Source of the DNA: Amycolatopsis sp. WAC 01376
Lineage (GTDB): Bacteria; Actinomycetota; Actinomycetes; Mycobacteriales; Pseudonocardiaceae
DNA: 64,000 nt
Direction: 5' to 3'
Assembly: GCF_003947415.1 (NCBI RefSeq)
Contig: NZ_QHKL01000001.1
Span: 310,001 to 374,000 of the forward strand
Shown: positions 42,670 to 51,089 of the stretch, in pieces
Numbering within the stretch: position 1 is the first letter of the stretch
Layout: each line of letters starts with the position of its first letter
Position numbers and translations under genes: made by a program
Notes under the pieces: model-generated
Seen by the model: only the letters and a program-made list of their open reading frames with translations
The model's database searches: none
What the model was told of the DNA's origin: nothing

Positions 42670-43443
42670 ATGCCCCAGATCTCAGTGGCGGAAAGGGACG
42701 GGATAGGCGCGGACGGAGCGACGCGCCCGACCGAAGACCATGTCGCCGTACTCGGTAACGCCGTGGTGGTGCTCGACGGGGCGACCGCGCCGCGGCCGGA
42801 CGTGCCGTCCGGCGGCTGGTACGCGAGCCTGCTCGTGAACAGCCTGTCGCGGGCTTTGAGCGCGGAACCCCAGGCGGATCTCGCGGTGCTCCTTGCCGAG
42901 TCGATAGCCGACGTCGCACGTCGTGAAGGCCTCGCACCGGGGCGGTCGCCGTCGAGCACGGTCGCGATCGCACGCTGGACGGACGACACCGTCGACGGAC
43001 TGGTGCTCGCCGACAGCCCGATCGTCGCCTTCGGTCCTTCGGGCCCCGATCCGCTCACTGACGACAGGCTGGTCTCGCTGCGCGGAGCCGGCCAGCTCCG
43101 CACAGGCGCCGACGTCCGCGCGAAACGCAACGCGCCGGACGGCTTCTGGGTCGCCGAAGCGGAACCGAAGGCGGCCGCCGAAGCCGTACGCCGCAGCTGG
43201 CCGCGATCGGAGGTCGACGCCCTGCTCCTGGCGACGGACGGCGTCGCGATCGGTGTCGACGAGTACGAGCTGTTCGACTGGCCGGAAGTGCTCGACATCA
43301 GCAGGCAGCGTGGTCCGGACGCCGTGCTCGACGCGGTGCGCACGGCGGAGAAACAGGACCCGGACGGCGAGCGCTGGCCCCGCGCGAAAAGGCACGATGA
43401 CCAGCTACTGGTAGTGGTCGACTTCGGGGTAGCCCCAGGGTAA
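42670..43443 (+). CDS. PP2C-like protein phosphatase domain protein
   Basis: This 257-aa protein has a PPM/PP2C pattern: PTEDHVAVLGNAVVVLDGAT (metal-binding Asp in DGAT), SPSSTVAIARW, DALLLATDGVAIGVDEY and a final KRHDDQLLVVVDF (metal Asp). It is shorter than eukaryotic-type phosphatases, and some ligands are substituted, so activity is uncertain. The ATG at 42670 follows a GGGG ribosome site and begins 15 bp after the second operator. It diverges from the helix-turn-helix/Clp-N pair. Confidence 0.85.
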   Translation: MPQISVAERDGIGADGATRPTEDHVAVLGNAVVVLDGATAPRPDVPSGGWYASLLVNSLSRALSAEPQADLAVLLAESIADVARREGLAPGRSPSSTVAIARWTDDTVDGLVLADSPIVAFGPSGPDPLTDDRLVSLRGAGQLRTGADVRAKRNAPDGFWVAEAEPKAAAEAVRRSWPRSEVDALLLATDGVAIGVDEYELFDWPEVLDISRQRGPDAVLDAVRTAEKQDPDGERWPRAKRHDDQLLVVVDFGVAPG

Positions 43444-43496
43444 AACCGGGGGCTTCCCGGATCGGAAAACCGCGCCGTCGCGAGCACGCTGAACGC

Positions 43497-44396
43497 ATGA
43501 CGTTCCCTGGGGAGAGATCGAGGACCAAGCCCTGGCTGATCGCGTCGGGCGTGGCCATCGGCTGGGCACTGTTCACCATGGTCGTGCTCCATCTGATCAG
43601 CTCACGCGATCCGGTGTTCGACACGTTGTCCAGTTACGCCTACGTCGACCGCGGCACCGGCATGCTCGGCGCCAGCGTGCTCTCCCTGTCGATCGGCTCG
43701 CTCACCGCGCTCGGCGCGCTGGCCGCGGCCGGGATCACGCTCAGCCGCACCACGAAACTGCTGTTCGTGCTGTGGTCGCTCGGGCTGGCGGCGGCCGCGA
43801 TCTTCCCGGCGAGCTACCCCGAATTCCCGGATCCGGTCAGCGGCGAGATCCACCTGTACGCGTGCCTCATCGCGTTCCTCAGCCTGCCCGCCGCCGGATT
43901 CACCCTGCGCGACAACCTGCGCGGAACCCCTGCGGCCAAGCTGGTCGGCCGCCTGGCGTGGGGCAGCGCGGCGGGACTGATCGTCTTCGGGCTCAGCTTC
44001 ATCTTCGTGCGCCTGTCCGACATCCCGTTCTTCAAGACGCTGACCGACATCGCGCCGGTCGGTGTCATGCAGCGGGTTTCACTGGTGGCGCACGTGGTCC
44101 TGATCGCCGGGATGCTGAAGGTCGCGTCAGCGGCGCACCGCGTCGGCGAATTCGGGGGCGTAACCGTAGAGGCCGGGCAGACCGCCCGTGTGCAGGAAGA
44201 CCACGTGCTCGTCGGACGCGAAATGGCCTTCGGCGGCCCAGTCGATCAGCGCGGCGCCCACTTTGCCGGTGTACACGGGATCGAGCGCGATCCCTTCCGT
44301 GCGACCGAAAAGCCGCACCGCGTCCCAGGTGCCGCCGGTCGGGATGCCGTAGCCGGGGCCGATCGTGCGGTCGTCGATATGCAGGCCGTCGAGTGA
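43497..44396 (+). CDS. DUF998 membrane protein with antisense-overlapping C-terminal extension
   Basis: The first 210 residues form a DUF998 protein with six membrane helices (ASGVAIGWALFTMVVLHLIS; LFVLWSLGLAAAAIFPASYP; HLYACLIAFLSLPAAG). The frame does not stop there but runs on for 85 more residues of hydrophilic sequence, through 270 nt antisense to the desulfhydrase gene. DUF998 proteins usually end near residue 210-215. The tail is probably a recent stop-codon loss or is removed; the core is real. Confidence 0.8.
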   Translation: MTFPGERSRTKPWLIASGVAIGWALFTMVVLHLISSRDPVFDTLSSYAYVDRGTGMLGASVLSLSIGSLTALGALAAAGITLSRTTKLLFVLWSLGLAAAAIFPASYPEFPDPVSGEIHLYACLIAFLSLPAAGFTLRDNLRGTPAAKLVGRLAWGSAAGLIVFGLSFIFVRLSDIPFFKTLTDIAPVGVMQRVSLVAHVVLIAGMLKVASAAHRVGEFGGVTVEAGQTARVQEDHVLVGREMAFGGPVDQRGAHFAGVHGIERDPFRATEKPHRVPGAAGRDAVAGADRAVVDMQAVE

Positions 44397-45140
44397 CGGC
44401 GGCTCGGTCCCCAGCAGTACCGACGCCGAGATGGTGAGATCCGCCAGGTTGTCGAGGGCCTCGTCGACCGGATGGCTGACGCAGGCGATGTCCAGCGTCA
44501 GCCAGTCGAGGTCCGCCGTTCCGACGATGAGCCCGGCGGCGGTCCCGCCGCTGGCGTGCGGAGCGACCAGACGCGCCTTGGTGATGTCCAGTTCGGCGAG
44601 CTGCCCGGCGATCTCCCGCGCGGCCGCCACGTAGCCGAGCGCGCCGACGCCGTCGGAACCGCCGACCGGGAACGTGGCCACCTCGCGGCCCTCGGCCGCG
44701 GCCTCGGTGATCAGCCGCTCGTAGGTCCTTCCCGTCTCCTCGCCGTCGCGGCAGATGTGCACGTTCGCGCCGAAGAGGTGGTCGAGGGACACGTTGCCGG
44801 ACCGTTCGTACGCGTCGCCGTCGCGAGGGACCTTCGCGGTGAGCACGAGCTCGCACCGCAATCCCAGCTTCGCGCAGGCCGCGGCGGTCTGGCGGCCGTG
44901 GTTGGTCTGAAGCGCGCCGAAGGTGATCACCGTGTCGACGCCGTTCTCGATCGCCGCGCCGAGCAGGAACTCGAGTTTGCGCAGTTTGTTGCCGCCCACG
45001 CCGAGTGGATGCACGTCGTCCCGTTTGAGCAGCAGGTTCGGCAGGCCGAGGGCCTCGCCCAGCCGGGGTGCCGGATGCAGCGGCGTCGGGTAGCCGCCGA
45101 GGTCGACGCGGGGGAAGCGATCGAGGTTCATGAAAGTCAC
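44127..45140 (-). CDS. D-cysteine desulfhydrase/ACC deaminase family protein
   Basis: This 337-aa fold-type II PLP enzyme has the PLP Lys in GVGGNKLRKLEFLLG. TFGALQTNHGRQTAAACAKL and ATFPVGGSDGVGALGYVAAA (phosphate-binding Gly loop) support the family. Members deaminate 1-aminocyclopropane-1-carboxylate or D-cysteine; specificity is not settled. The start could be ATG 45140 or 45131. It diverges from the amidase gene across a 20-bp palindrome. Confidence 0.93.
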   Translation of the reverse strand: MTFMNLDRFPRVDLGGYPTPLHPAPRLGEALGLPNLLLKRDDVHPLGVGGNKLRKLEFLLGAAIENGVDTVITFGALQTNHGRQTAAACAKLGLRCELVLTAKVPRDGDAYERSGNVSLDHLFGANVHICRDGEETGRTYERLITEAAAEGREVATFPVGGSDGVGALGYVAAAREIAGQLAELDITKARLVAPHASGGTAAGLIVGTADLDWLTLDIACVSHPVDEALDNLADLTISASVLLGTEPPSLDGLHIDDRTIGPGYGIPTGGTWDAVRLFGRTEGIALDPVYTGKVGAALIDWAAEGHFASDEHVVFLHTGGLPGLYGYAPEFADAVRR

Positions 45141-45168
45141 GTAACCACATCGACCTTACCCGGTGGTA

Positions 45169-45188
45169 TCGTTCGTTTGAACGAACGA
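45169..45188. promoter_or_regulatory. Perfect 20-bp palindrome, probable TetR operator
   Basis: TCGTTCGTT-TG-AACGAACGA is a perfect inverted repeat in the 65-bp gap between the divergent desulfhydrase and amidase genes. The amidase operon contains a TetR-family regulator, for which such symmetrical sites are typical. Binding by that regulator is inferred. Confidence 0.7.
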
Positions 45189-45205
45189 GACGTGCAGGGG
45201 GAGCC

Positions 45206-46588
45206 ATGACCACCTCGAAACCGAGCCTCGCGTTCACCGGCCTGGCCGAACAGGCCTCGATGCTCGCCGCCGGAGTCACGACATCAGTCGAGCTCACGCG
45301 CCTGGCGCTCGAAAAGGCCGAAGCCAGTCAGCCGGTTCTCAACGCCTTCAAATGCCTTCGCCCCGAAGAAGCCCTTCGCGAGGCCGAGGAGGCCGACCGG
45401 AGGCTGGCCGCCGGCGAAACCGCTCCCCTGCTCGGCGTCCCCACCGCGATCAAGGACGACCTCGACGTCACCGGGCTACCCACGGCGTTCGGCTGCGAAG
45501 GCGACTTCTCCGTCGCGTCGGCGGACTCCCCTCCCGTCGCCGCGCTTCGCCGGGCGGGCGCGGTGCTGATCGGGAAGACCAACACCCCGGAACTCGGCCA
45601 GTGGCCGTTCACCGAAGGCCCGGCGTTCGGCGCGACCCGCAATCCGTGGGACACCGAACGCACCCCGGGCGGTTCCTCCGGCGGCGCGGCGGCGGCCATC
45701 GCGTCGGGGGTGATCGCCGCCGCGCTGGGTTCCGACGGGGCCGGTTCGATCCGGATCCCGGCCGCGTGGACCGATCTGGTCGGGATCAAACCGCAGCGCG
45801 GCCGCGTCCCGACCGAACGCGAACTCTTCCACGGCCTGACCGTGGTCGGCGCGCTCGCGCGCACCGTCGCCGACGCGGCCCTGCTGCTCGACGTCGCCGC
45901 CGGCACCGGCACCGCGTTCCAGTCGGCCGCCCGCCGCGAACCGGGCCGGATGCGGATCGGGCTGTCCACGCGGATCCCTTTCACCGCGACGAAAACCCGG
46001 CTCGGACCGCAGGCGCACGCGGCCGTCGTCCGGCTCGCGGAGCGGTTCGCCGAACTCGGCCACGAGATCGTCGAGATCGAACCCGACTACCGGCTGATCG
46101 GCCTCACCTTCCTGCCGCGTTCGCTCGTCGGCGTGCGTGACTGGGCCCGTCGCGTCCCGGATCAGGCGCGGCTCGACCCGCGCACCCGCGCCAACTCCCG
46201 GCAGGGCTCGGCGCTGGCCGGGCCGGCGCTGAGCCTCGCCCGCGCCGCGGAACCGTTGCTGCAACGGCAGATCGGCTCGGTGTTCGGCCGGGTGGACGTC
46301 GTCCTCACGCCGACCACCGCGACGCCGCCGCCGCGGATCGGCGCCTTCGACAAGCTCAGCGGCTGGCAGACCGACCAGGCCATGATCGCCGCGTGCCCCT
46401 ACGCTTGGCCGTGGAACGTGCTGGGCTGGCCGGGCGTCAACGTCCCCGCCGGGCTGAGCCCCGAAGGCCTGCCGCTCGGCGGGCAGCTGCTCGGCCCCTC
46501 GCACGCCGAGGAACGGCTGATTTCGCTGGCCGCGCAACTGGAAGAGGTCGAACGGTGGCAGGACCGCAAACCCGAGACCGCTTGGTGA
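45206..46588 (+). CDS. Amidase (amidase signature family)
   Basis: This 460-aa amidase has the Ser-cisSer-Lys triad: Lys83 in AIKDDLD, the cis-Ser in PGGSSGGAA (157/158) and nucleophile Ser181 in GSDGAGSIRIP. Substrate is not predictable; family members cleave fatty acid amides, nylon oligomers or Glu-tRNA amides. It is the first gene of an operon with a TetR regulator (GTGA overlap) and an MpaB-like oxygenase, preceded by a palindromic operator. Confidence 0.94.
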   Translation: MTTSKPSLAFTGLAEQASMLAAGVTTSVELTRLALEKAEASQPVLNAFKCLRPEEALREAEEADRRLAAGETAPLLGVPTAIKDDLDVTGLPTAFGCEGDFSVASADSPPVAALRRAGAVLIGKTNTPELGQWPFTEGPAFGATRNPWDTERTPGGSSGGAAAAIASGVIAAALGSDGAGSIRIPAAWTDLVGIKPQRGRVPTERELFHGLTVVGALARTVADAALLLDVAAGTGTAFQSAARREPGRMRIGLSTRIPFTATKTRLGPQAHAAVVRLAERFAELGHEIVEIEPDYRLIGLTFLPRSLVGVRDWARRVPDQARLDPRTRANSRQGSALAGPALSLARAAEPLLQRQIGSVFGRVDVVLTPTTATPPPRIGAFDKLSGWQTDQAMIAACPYAWPWNVLGWPGVNVPAGLSPEGLPLGGQLLGPSHAEERLISLAAQLEEVERWQDRKPETAW

Positions 46589-47133
46589 ACACCCGCGAGA
46601 CCATTCTCCACGCCGCGCTCAAGGTGGTCGGGGAACAGGGCGTCGGCGGGCTGACCAACCGCCGGATCGCGACCGCGGCCGGTGTCTCGCTCGGCACGCT
46701 GACCTACCACTTCCCCAGCCAGACCGCGTTGCTGCGCGAGGCGATGCTGCTGTTCGCCGAAGAAGAGACCACGAAGCTGACCGGCTTCGTCGACGCCTAC
46801 CGCGAACAGGGGCTGAGTGTCGAGCAGGCCGCGTCGGTGGTCGAGCAGGTCATCGCGCAGCTTCCGTTCGGCACCGACGAACTCGGCGCGCACGAGCTGT
46901 ATCTCCAGGCCGCGCGCGACCCTGGGCTCCAGGACGCGGCCGCGCGGTGCTTCGCCGCCTACGACGAGCTGGCGCTGGCGATCCTGCGGACGCTCGGCGT
47001 GCCGTCCCCGGAGCGGCTGACCGGTCCCGTCGTCGCGCTGATCGCCGGACTCCAGTTGCGCAGACTGGCCACGGGTGATGACGGGGTCGCGGTGGCGCAG
47101 TCGTTGATGATGCTCATCCGCGGCGCGTCATGA
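46585..47133 (+). CDS. TetR family regulator
   Basis: This 182-aa protein has a TetR helix-turn-helix at residues 3-45 (RETILHAALKVVGEQGVGGL, then IATAAGVSLGTLTYHFPSQ). The GTG start at 46585 overlaps the amidase TGA. The ligand domain is helical as usual. It is likely to repress its own operon through the palindrome at 45169-45188. Confidence 0.95.
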   Translation: MNTRETILHAALKVVGEQGVGGLTNRRIATAAGVSLGTLTYHFPSQTALLREAMLLFAEEETTKLTGFVDAYREQGLSVEQAASVVEQVIAQLPFGTDELGAHELYLQAARDPGLQDAAARCFAAYDELALAILRTLGVPSPERLTGPVVALIAGLQLRRLATGDDGVAVAQSLMMLIRGAS

Positions 47134-47984
47134 CCGGGCCGCCGATCGTCAAGGGGACGGCGGCGTGGAAGTACTTCGGCGACTTCCGGGCCGGGTTGCT
47201 GGCGGGCCAGGTGCTGGTGCTGCAGGTCGCGCATCCGGTCGTCGCGGCCGGAGTGCGCGATCATTCCGACTACGTCGAGGATCCGTGGACACGGCTGATG
47301 CGCACGGCCGCTTCACTGTCCATCTACATCTACGGCGGCCCGGAGGGCGCGCAGTACGAGGCGGACAGGCTGCGGGCACTGCACCGGTCGTTCACCGGTG
47401 TCGACGCCGACGGCCGCCGATACAGCGCGCTGAACCCGCGCGCGTACGCCTGGGTGCACGCCACGCTCGTGATGGTTCCCGTTGACACACAACGGTTCTA
47501 CGGCACCCCGATGACACCGTCCGAAGTGGACGAATACTACGCGCAGATGTGCGACGTCGGACGGCTCCTCGGCCTGCGCGAACAGGATCTGCCGCCGACA
47601 TGGCCGGAATTCGAGCGGTATTACGCGGACATGATCGACGGCTTCGGCCCGAACGAGACGATTTCGACGCTGTTCGAAACGATCCGGACGGTGAAGAAAC
47701 CATGGCGATGGCTGCCCGACAAACGCTGGGTGCGGCTGCAACGGTGGCAGTATCGAGGACAGATGTTCGTCATCCGCGGCACGCTGCCACCCGCGCTGCG
47801 AGATCGTCTCGGTCTACAGTGGACAGCACGGGACCAGCGCCGATTCGACCGGTTCCGCGCCGCAGTACGGACCGTGGGCGCGCTGGTGCCGGTGACGTTG
47901 CGGTCCTCGCTCGTCCGCCGGATCGGCAGGCTCAACGTGTGGTTCCGGGCGCATCCGCGCGCGTATCGTTTCCTGGGTGGCTGA
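47130..47984 (+). CDS. Oxygenase MpaB family protein (DUF2236)
   Basis: This 284-aa protein matches the MpaB/DUF2236 (latex-clearing protein-related) family: LAGQVLVLQVAHPVVAAGVR and PRAYAWVHATLVMVPVD contain conserved His. LFETIRTVKKPWRW and RGTLPPALRDRLGLQW occur later. Family members bind haem and oxidise hydrophobic substrates. The ATGA overlap with the TetR gene places it in the amidase operon, suggesting a catabolic unit for an unknown amide. Confidence 0.92.
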   Translation: MTGPPIVKGTAAWKYFGDFRAGLLAGQVLVLQVAHPVVAAGVRDHSDYVEDPWTRLMRTAASLSIYIYGGPEGAQYEADRLRALHRSFTGVDADGRRYSALNPRAYAWVHATLVMVPVDTQRFYGTPMTPSEVDEYYAQMCDVGRLLGLREQDLPPTWPEFERYYADMIDGFGPNETISTLFETIRTVKKPWRWLPDKRWVRLQRWQYRGQMFVIRGTLPPALRDRLGLQWTARDQRRFDRFRAAVRTVGALVPVTLRSSLVRRIGRLNVWFRAHPRAYRFLGG

Positions 47985-48082
47985 CCCCACCGGGGTAAGG
48001 GTCATCATCCCCTTTACGGGGGACCCCGGTTCACCCCGCGCCGTGACGCTTTCCCCCGCCGCCGTCGCTAACTTCAGCCGGG

Positions 48083-49531
48083 ATGGGGAATTCACCGAGG
48101 GGGCGGCGCACGGCGCCGTTGGTCATCGCCCGCGTACTCGTACTCTGCGCGCTGGCGTCCTTGCTGCTGGGCGGCACCGCGCGGGCGGACGGCGTGTCGA
48201 GCGGCGCGGACGTCCAGGTCGCGCAGACGCTCGGCACCCGCGATCTCACGATCATCCTGCGGCGGATGGACATCGCGCCCGGGCCGCTGCACGTCGACGT
48301 CGTCACGCACACCGGAAGCGCGCCGGGAACGCTGAAACTGCGCGCGTCCACCGCGGGGACGACGTTCTCCGAAACCACCGTGCGACTGGACGGCCTGCCC
48401 GGCGCGCATTCCGCGCGGCTGCAGGTGGACCAGCCGGGGCCGTGGGAGCTCGGCCTCGACGACGGGACGGACACCGCGTCGATCCCGTTCATCGTCCCGG
48501 CCAGGGTCATCCCGCCGTGGGAGAAGGCCACTTTCGGCGGATTCGTCGCCGCGGGCGTGTTCCTGGTACTCGGTCTCGTCGTCGCGATGCGCGTGCGCCG
48601 GCCGCAGCTCGCGCTGATCCCCGCCGGCGGGATGGTCGCCGCGCTCGCGGTCGCGATCACCGGCGCGATGCTCTCCGCGTCGACTCCGCCGCCGCCCGCG
48701 CCGGGCGCCGCGCTGGATCCGACGATCGACAACATCCAAGACCCGTACGCGAACGCGCAGATGTCCACTGTGGACTTCTCGCGACCACCGGTCAATCTGG
48801 CCGTGCGTTCCGCGAACGCGCGGTCGGGTGCCCTCGCCGAGCTCCGGCTCGCCATCGCCGACGGCGCGACCGGCCGCCCCGTCGACGATCTTTTGGTGCA
48901 CGACAACGCCTTGGTCCATCTCGTCGTCATCTCGCCGACGGGCAGGCTCTGGCATCTGCATCCGGTGCGCGTCGGCCCCGGTGACTACCGGGTGAAGTTC
49001 ACCCCGCCCGAGGCCGGAACCTACGCCGTCGCCGCGGAACTCGCCCGCCGAGGCGGTGGCGTGCAACTGGTCCGCTCGACACTGGCTGTCGCGACCGGAA
49101 CGGACTCCCCCGCCGAACCCGTCCCCGCCGGCGCCGGGAAGCGGGTCGTGAACGGGAACCCGGTCGACATCGACGTCAGACCGGGTACGCCGACCACGAT
49201 CACCGCGCGGTTCACCCGTGCGGATCTCCAGCCGTGGCTGGGCATGCTCGGCCATCTGATCGTCGTCGGCCCGATCACCGACGACAGCCGGGTCGGCGCG
49301 GCTGCCGCTGCCGCGCCGACCTGGGCCCACGTGCATTCGATGATCCCGCAGTCGCCAGGGATGCCGGGAAAGCCGGACGAGACCGTCGCCGCGTACGGCC
49401 CCGACGTCCCGTTCACCTACACCTTCGCCGCACCCGGCAAGTACCGGATCTGGTTGCAGGCCGAGCGCGAGTACACGGTCTTGACCGTGCCCATGCAGAT
49501 CGAGGTCCCGGCGGAAGGGGCACCGCAGTGA
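48083..49531 (+). CDS. Exported membrane protein with two H...HxH modules (copper operon candidate)
   Basis: This 482-aa protein has a signal peptide (about residues 11-35), an outside beta-rich domain (36-140), two membrane helices (about 150-169 and 176-198), and then two outside modules. Module one has H279-L-V-V-I ... W-H291-L-H293; module two has H391-L-I-V-V ... A-H416-V-H418-S-M. The repeated His pattern recalls YtkA/FixH/CopC-like metal-binding beta-sandwiches. The order domain-helix-helix-domain resembles PmoB of copper monooxygenases in topology only. It is the first gene of a four-gene operon. Confidence 0.9.
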   Translation: MGNSPRGRRTAPLVIARVLVLCALASLLLGGTARADGVSSGADVQVAQTLGTRDLTIILRRMDIAPGPLHVDVVTHTGSAPGTLKLRASTAGTTFSETTVRLDGLPGAHSARLQVDQPGPWELGLDDGTDTASIPFIVPARVIPPWEKATFGGFVAAGVFLVLGLVVAMRVRRPQLALIPAGGMVAALAVAITGAMLSASTPPPPAPGAALDPTIDNIQDPYANAQMSTVDFSRPPVNLAVRSANARSGALAELRLAIADGATGRPVDDLLVHDNALVHLVVISPTGRLWHLHPVRVGPGDYRVKFTPPEAGTYAVAAELARRGGGVQLVRSTLAVATGTDSPAEPVPAGAGKRVVNGNPVDIDVRPGTPTTITARFTRADLQPWLGMLGHLIVVGPITDDSRVGAAAAAAPTWAHVHSMIPQSPGMPGKPDETVAAYGPDVPFTYTFAAPGKYRIWLQAEREYTVLTVPMQIEVPAEGAPQ

Positions 49532-49935
49532 TTTCCACAGTGGACAGACGCAAGCCCGTCCTGCTGATCTCCGTGGTCGCGGTGCTCGTGGTGGCGATCG
49601 TGGCCTGGCTGGTCTGGCCGAGCAGCGGCGGCGCGCAGGTCCAGCGCTCGACACAGGGCCCGTACACCGTGCAGCTTTCGGTCGAAGATCCGCACCAGGG
49701 CGGGAATGTCTTCGCGCTGACCGTCACCGGTGCCACACCGGACGTCGTCACCCTCGAACCGGTGATGCCGCAGATGGGTCACGCGCTCGCCCCGTCGCCC
49801 GCCATCGCGGAGGCACCGGGGAGGTTCCGCACCGGCGACGTCCTGCTGCCGATGTCGGGGCAATGGGAGATCACCGTTTCACTGCGCGGGCCGTCCGGTG
49901 CCACGCAGCACGTTTTTCCTTTGCTGGTCAAGTAA
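49528..49935 (+). CDS. FixH/YtkA-like membrane-anchored protein
   Basis: This 135-aa protein has one N-terminal membrane helix (about residues 11-29), then an outside YtkA/FixH-like domain. Its features are VMPQMGHALAPSPAIA (with a conserved Met/His pair), RFRTGDVLLPMSGQWEITVS and the end GATQHVFPLLVK. Such domains occur in copper delivery and cytochrome oxidase assembly. The GTG start overlaps the previous stop (GTGA), so it is translationally coupled to the first protein. Confidence 0.92.
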   Translation: MISTVDRRKPVLLISVVAVLVVAIVAWLVWPSSGGAQVQRSTQGPYTVQLSVEDPHQGGNVFALTVTGATPDVVTLEPVMPQMGHALAPSPAIAEAPGRFRTGDVLLPMSGQWEITVSLRGPSGATQHVFPLLVK

Positions 49936-49955
49936 GAGAGGGAGGTCGGGGGGTT

Positions 49956-51089
49956 ATGGATCTCACCGCGGGAGGAGCGAGGGTCGCCTCGGTGGCACGA
50001 AGTGAACGCACCGGTCTCGTACCGGCGGGCACGGTGCTGGCCGGATCGGTGATCTCGCTGGTCGGGCTGACCTGGGACATCCAGTGGCACGGCGACGTCG
50101 GCCCGGACACGTTCTTCACGATGCCGCATCTGTTCCTGTATTCGGGCAGCGCGATCTCCGGGCTCGCGAGCCTCGTGGTCGTGCTGATGACCACGGCCGC
50201 GCGCCGGGCGGGCCGTCCGATCGACGCCCGTGCCGGCGGCCGGGCGATCAACGTCTTCGGCAAGGTCTTCGCCGCACCGGCGGGCTATCTGGTGACCGGG
50301 ACCGGCGCGGCGATGTTCCTGCTGTACGGCCTGTGGGACCAGTGGTGGCACGGCCTGTACGGCTTCGACGCGGTGATCGACTCACCGCCGCATATCGGGC
50401 TGCTGCTGTCGATCACGCTCAGCATCATCGGCACGGTCATGGTGTTCGCGGCCGCGCGGGAGCACCGCTGGGGCACCGTCGGCGTGGTCGGCAGCCTCGG
50501 CGTGCTGATCGCGTTCAGCACGGTGACTGTGCTGGGGCTGGAGCAGATCGACGTCGACGGGCTCGACGTCGTCTCCGTGGGCATCGCCCTGCTTTCGGTG
50601 CTGCTGGTCTCGGCGGCCGCCGGGTTCTGGGCGCGGCCCGGCGGCGCGATCCGGGTCGCCGCGGCGCTGGCGGTCATCCAGGCGATCACCTGGTGGTTCT
50701 CGCCGTGGGCCGCCGAGGCGTACGCGAGCGCCGTCGGCCTGCCGATGCGGGACTACATCGACGGTGTGCCCGCGATGCCTTCGATGATGCCGATGGCGTT
50801 GCTGCCGATCGCGGCCGTACTCGAAGCGGTATACCTGCTTTCGCGGCGCGGCTGGCCCGCTGGCCGCGTTTCCGTGCTGGCAGGCGCGATCGGCGGTTTC
50901 CTGGTCGGCGCGAGCATGCCGATCCAGAACGCGATCGTTTACGGGGCCGACTCGGTCGGGTGGCCGATCGTGTTCGCGACGGCCGCCGCCGCGACGGTGT
51001 TCGGGCTGCTCGGCGGGTTCGCCGGGTGGCGGTTCGGCGGGATGCTGAGGCTGCTGGCCCCGGCGAAGGGGGACAACGCGCATGCGTAA
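49956..51089 (+). CDS. Polytopic membrane protein with PmoC/AmoC-like copper motif, duplicated
   Basis: This 377-aa protein has eight or nine membrane helices. Residues 41-58 read D-I-Q-W-H-G-D-V-G-P-D-T-F-F-T-M-P-H, i.e. D41-x3-H45-x12-H58 with DTxFTxxH. The PmoC/AmoC copper site uses Asp-x3-His-x12-His (Asp156, His160, His173 in the methanotroph enzyme) with a nearly identical surround (W-H, D-T-x-F-T-x-x-H). A second, weaker copy occurs at residues 128-146: D128-x3-H132-x13-H146 (WDQWWHG ... DSPPH). The ATG at 49956 follows a GGAGG site. A copper-binding role is inferred from the motif; overall similarity is not shown. Confidence 0.93.
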   Translation: MDLTAGGARVASVARSERTGLVPAGTVLAGSVISLVGLTWDIQWHGDVGPDTFFTMPHLFLYSGSAISGLASLVVVLMTTAARRAGRPIDARAGGRAINVFGKVFAAPAGYLVTGTGAAMFLLYGLWDQWWHGLYGFDAVIDSPPHIGLLLSITLSIIGTVMVFAAAREHRWGTVGVVGSLGVLIAFSTVTVLGLEQIDVDGLDVVSVGIALLSVLLVSAAAGFWARPGGAIRVAAALAVIQAITWWFSPWAAEAYASAVGLPMRDYIDGVPAMPSMMPMALLPIAAVLEAVYLLSRRGWPAGRVSVLAGAIGGFLVGASMPIQNAIVYGADSVGWPIVFATAAAATVFGLLGGFAGWRFGGMLRLLAPAKGDNAHA

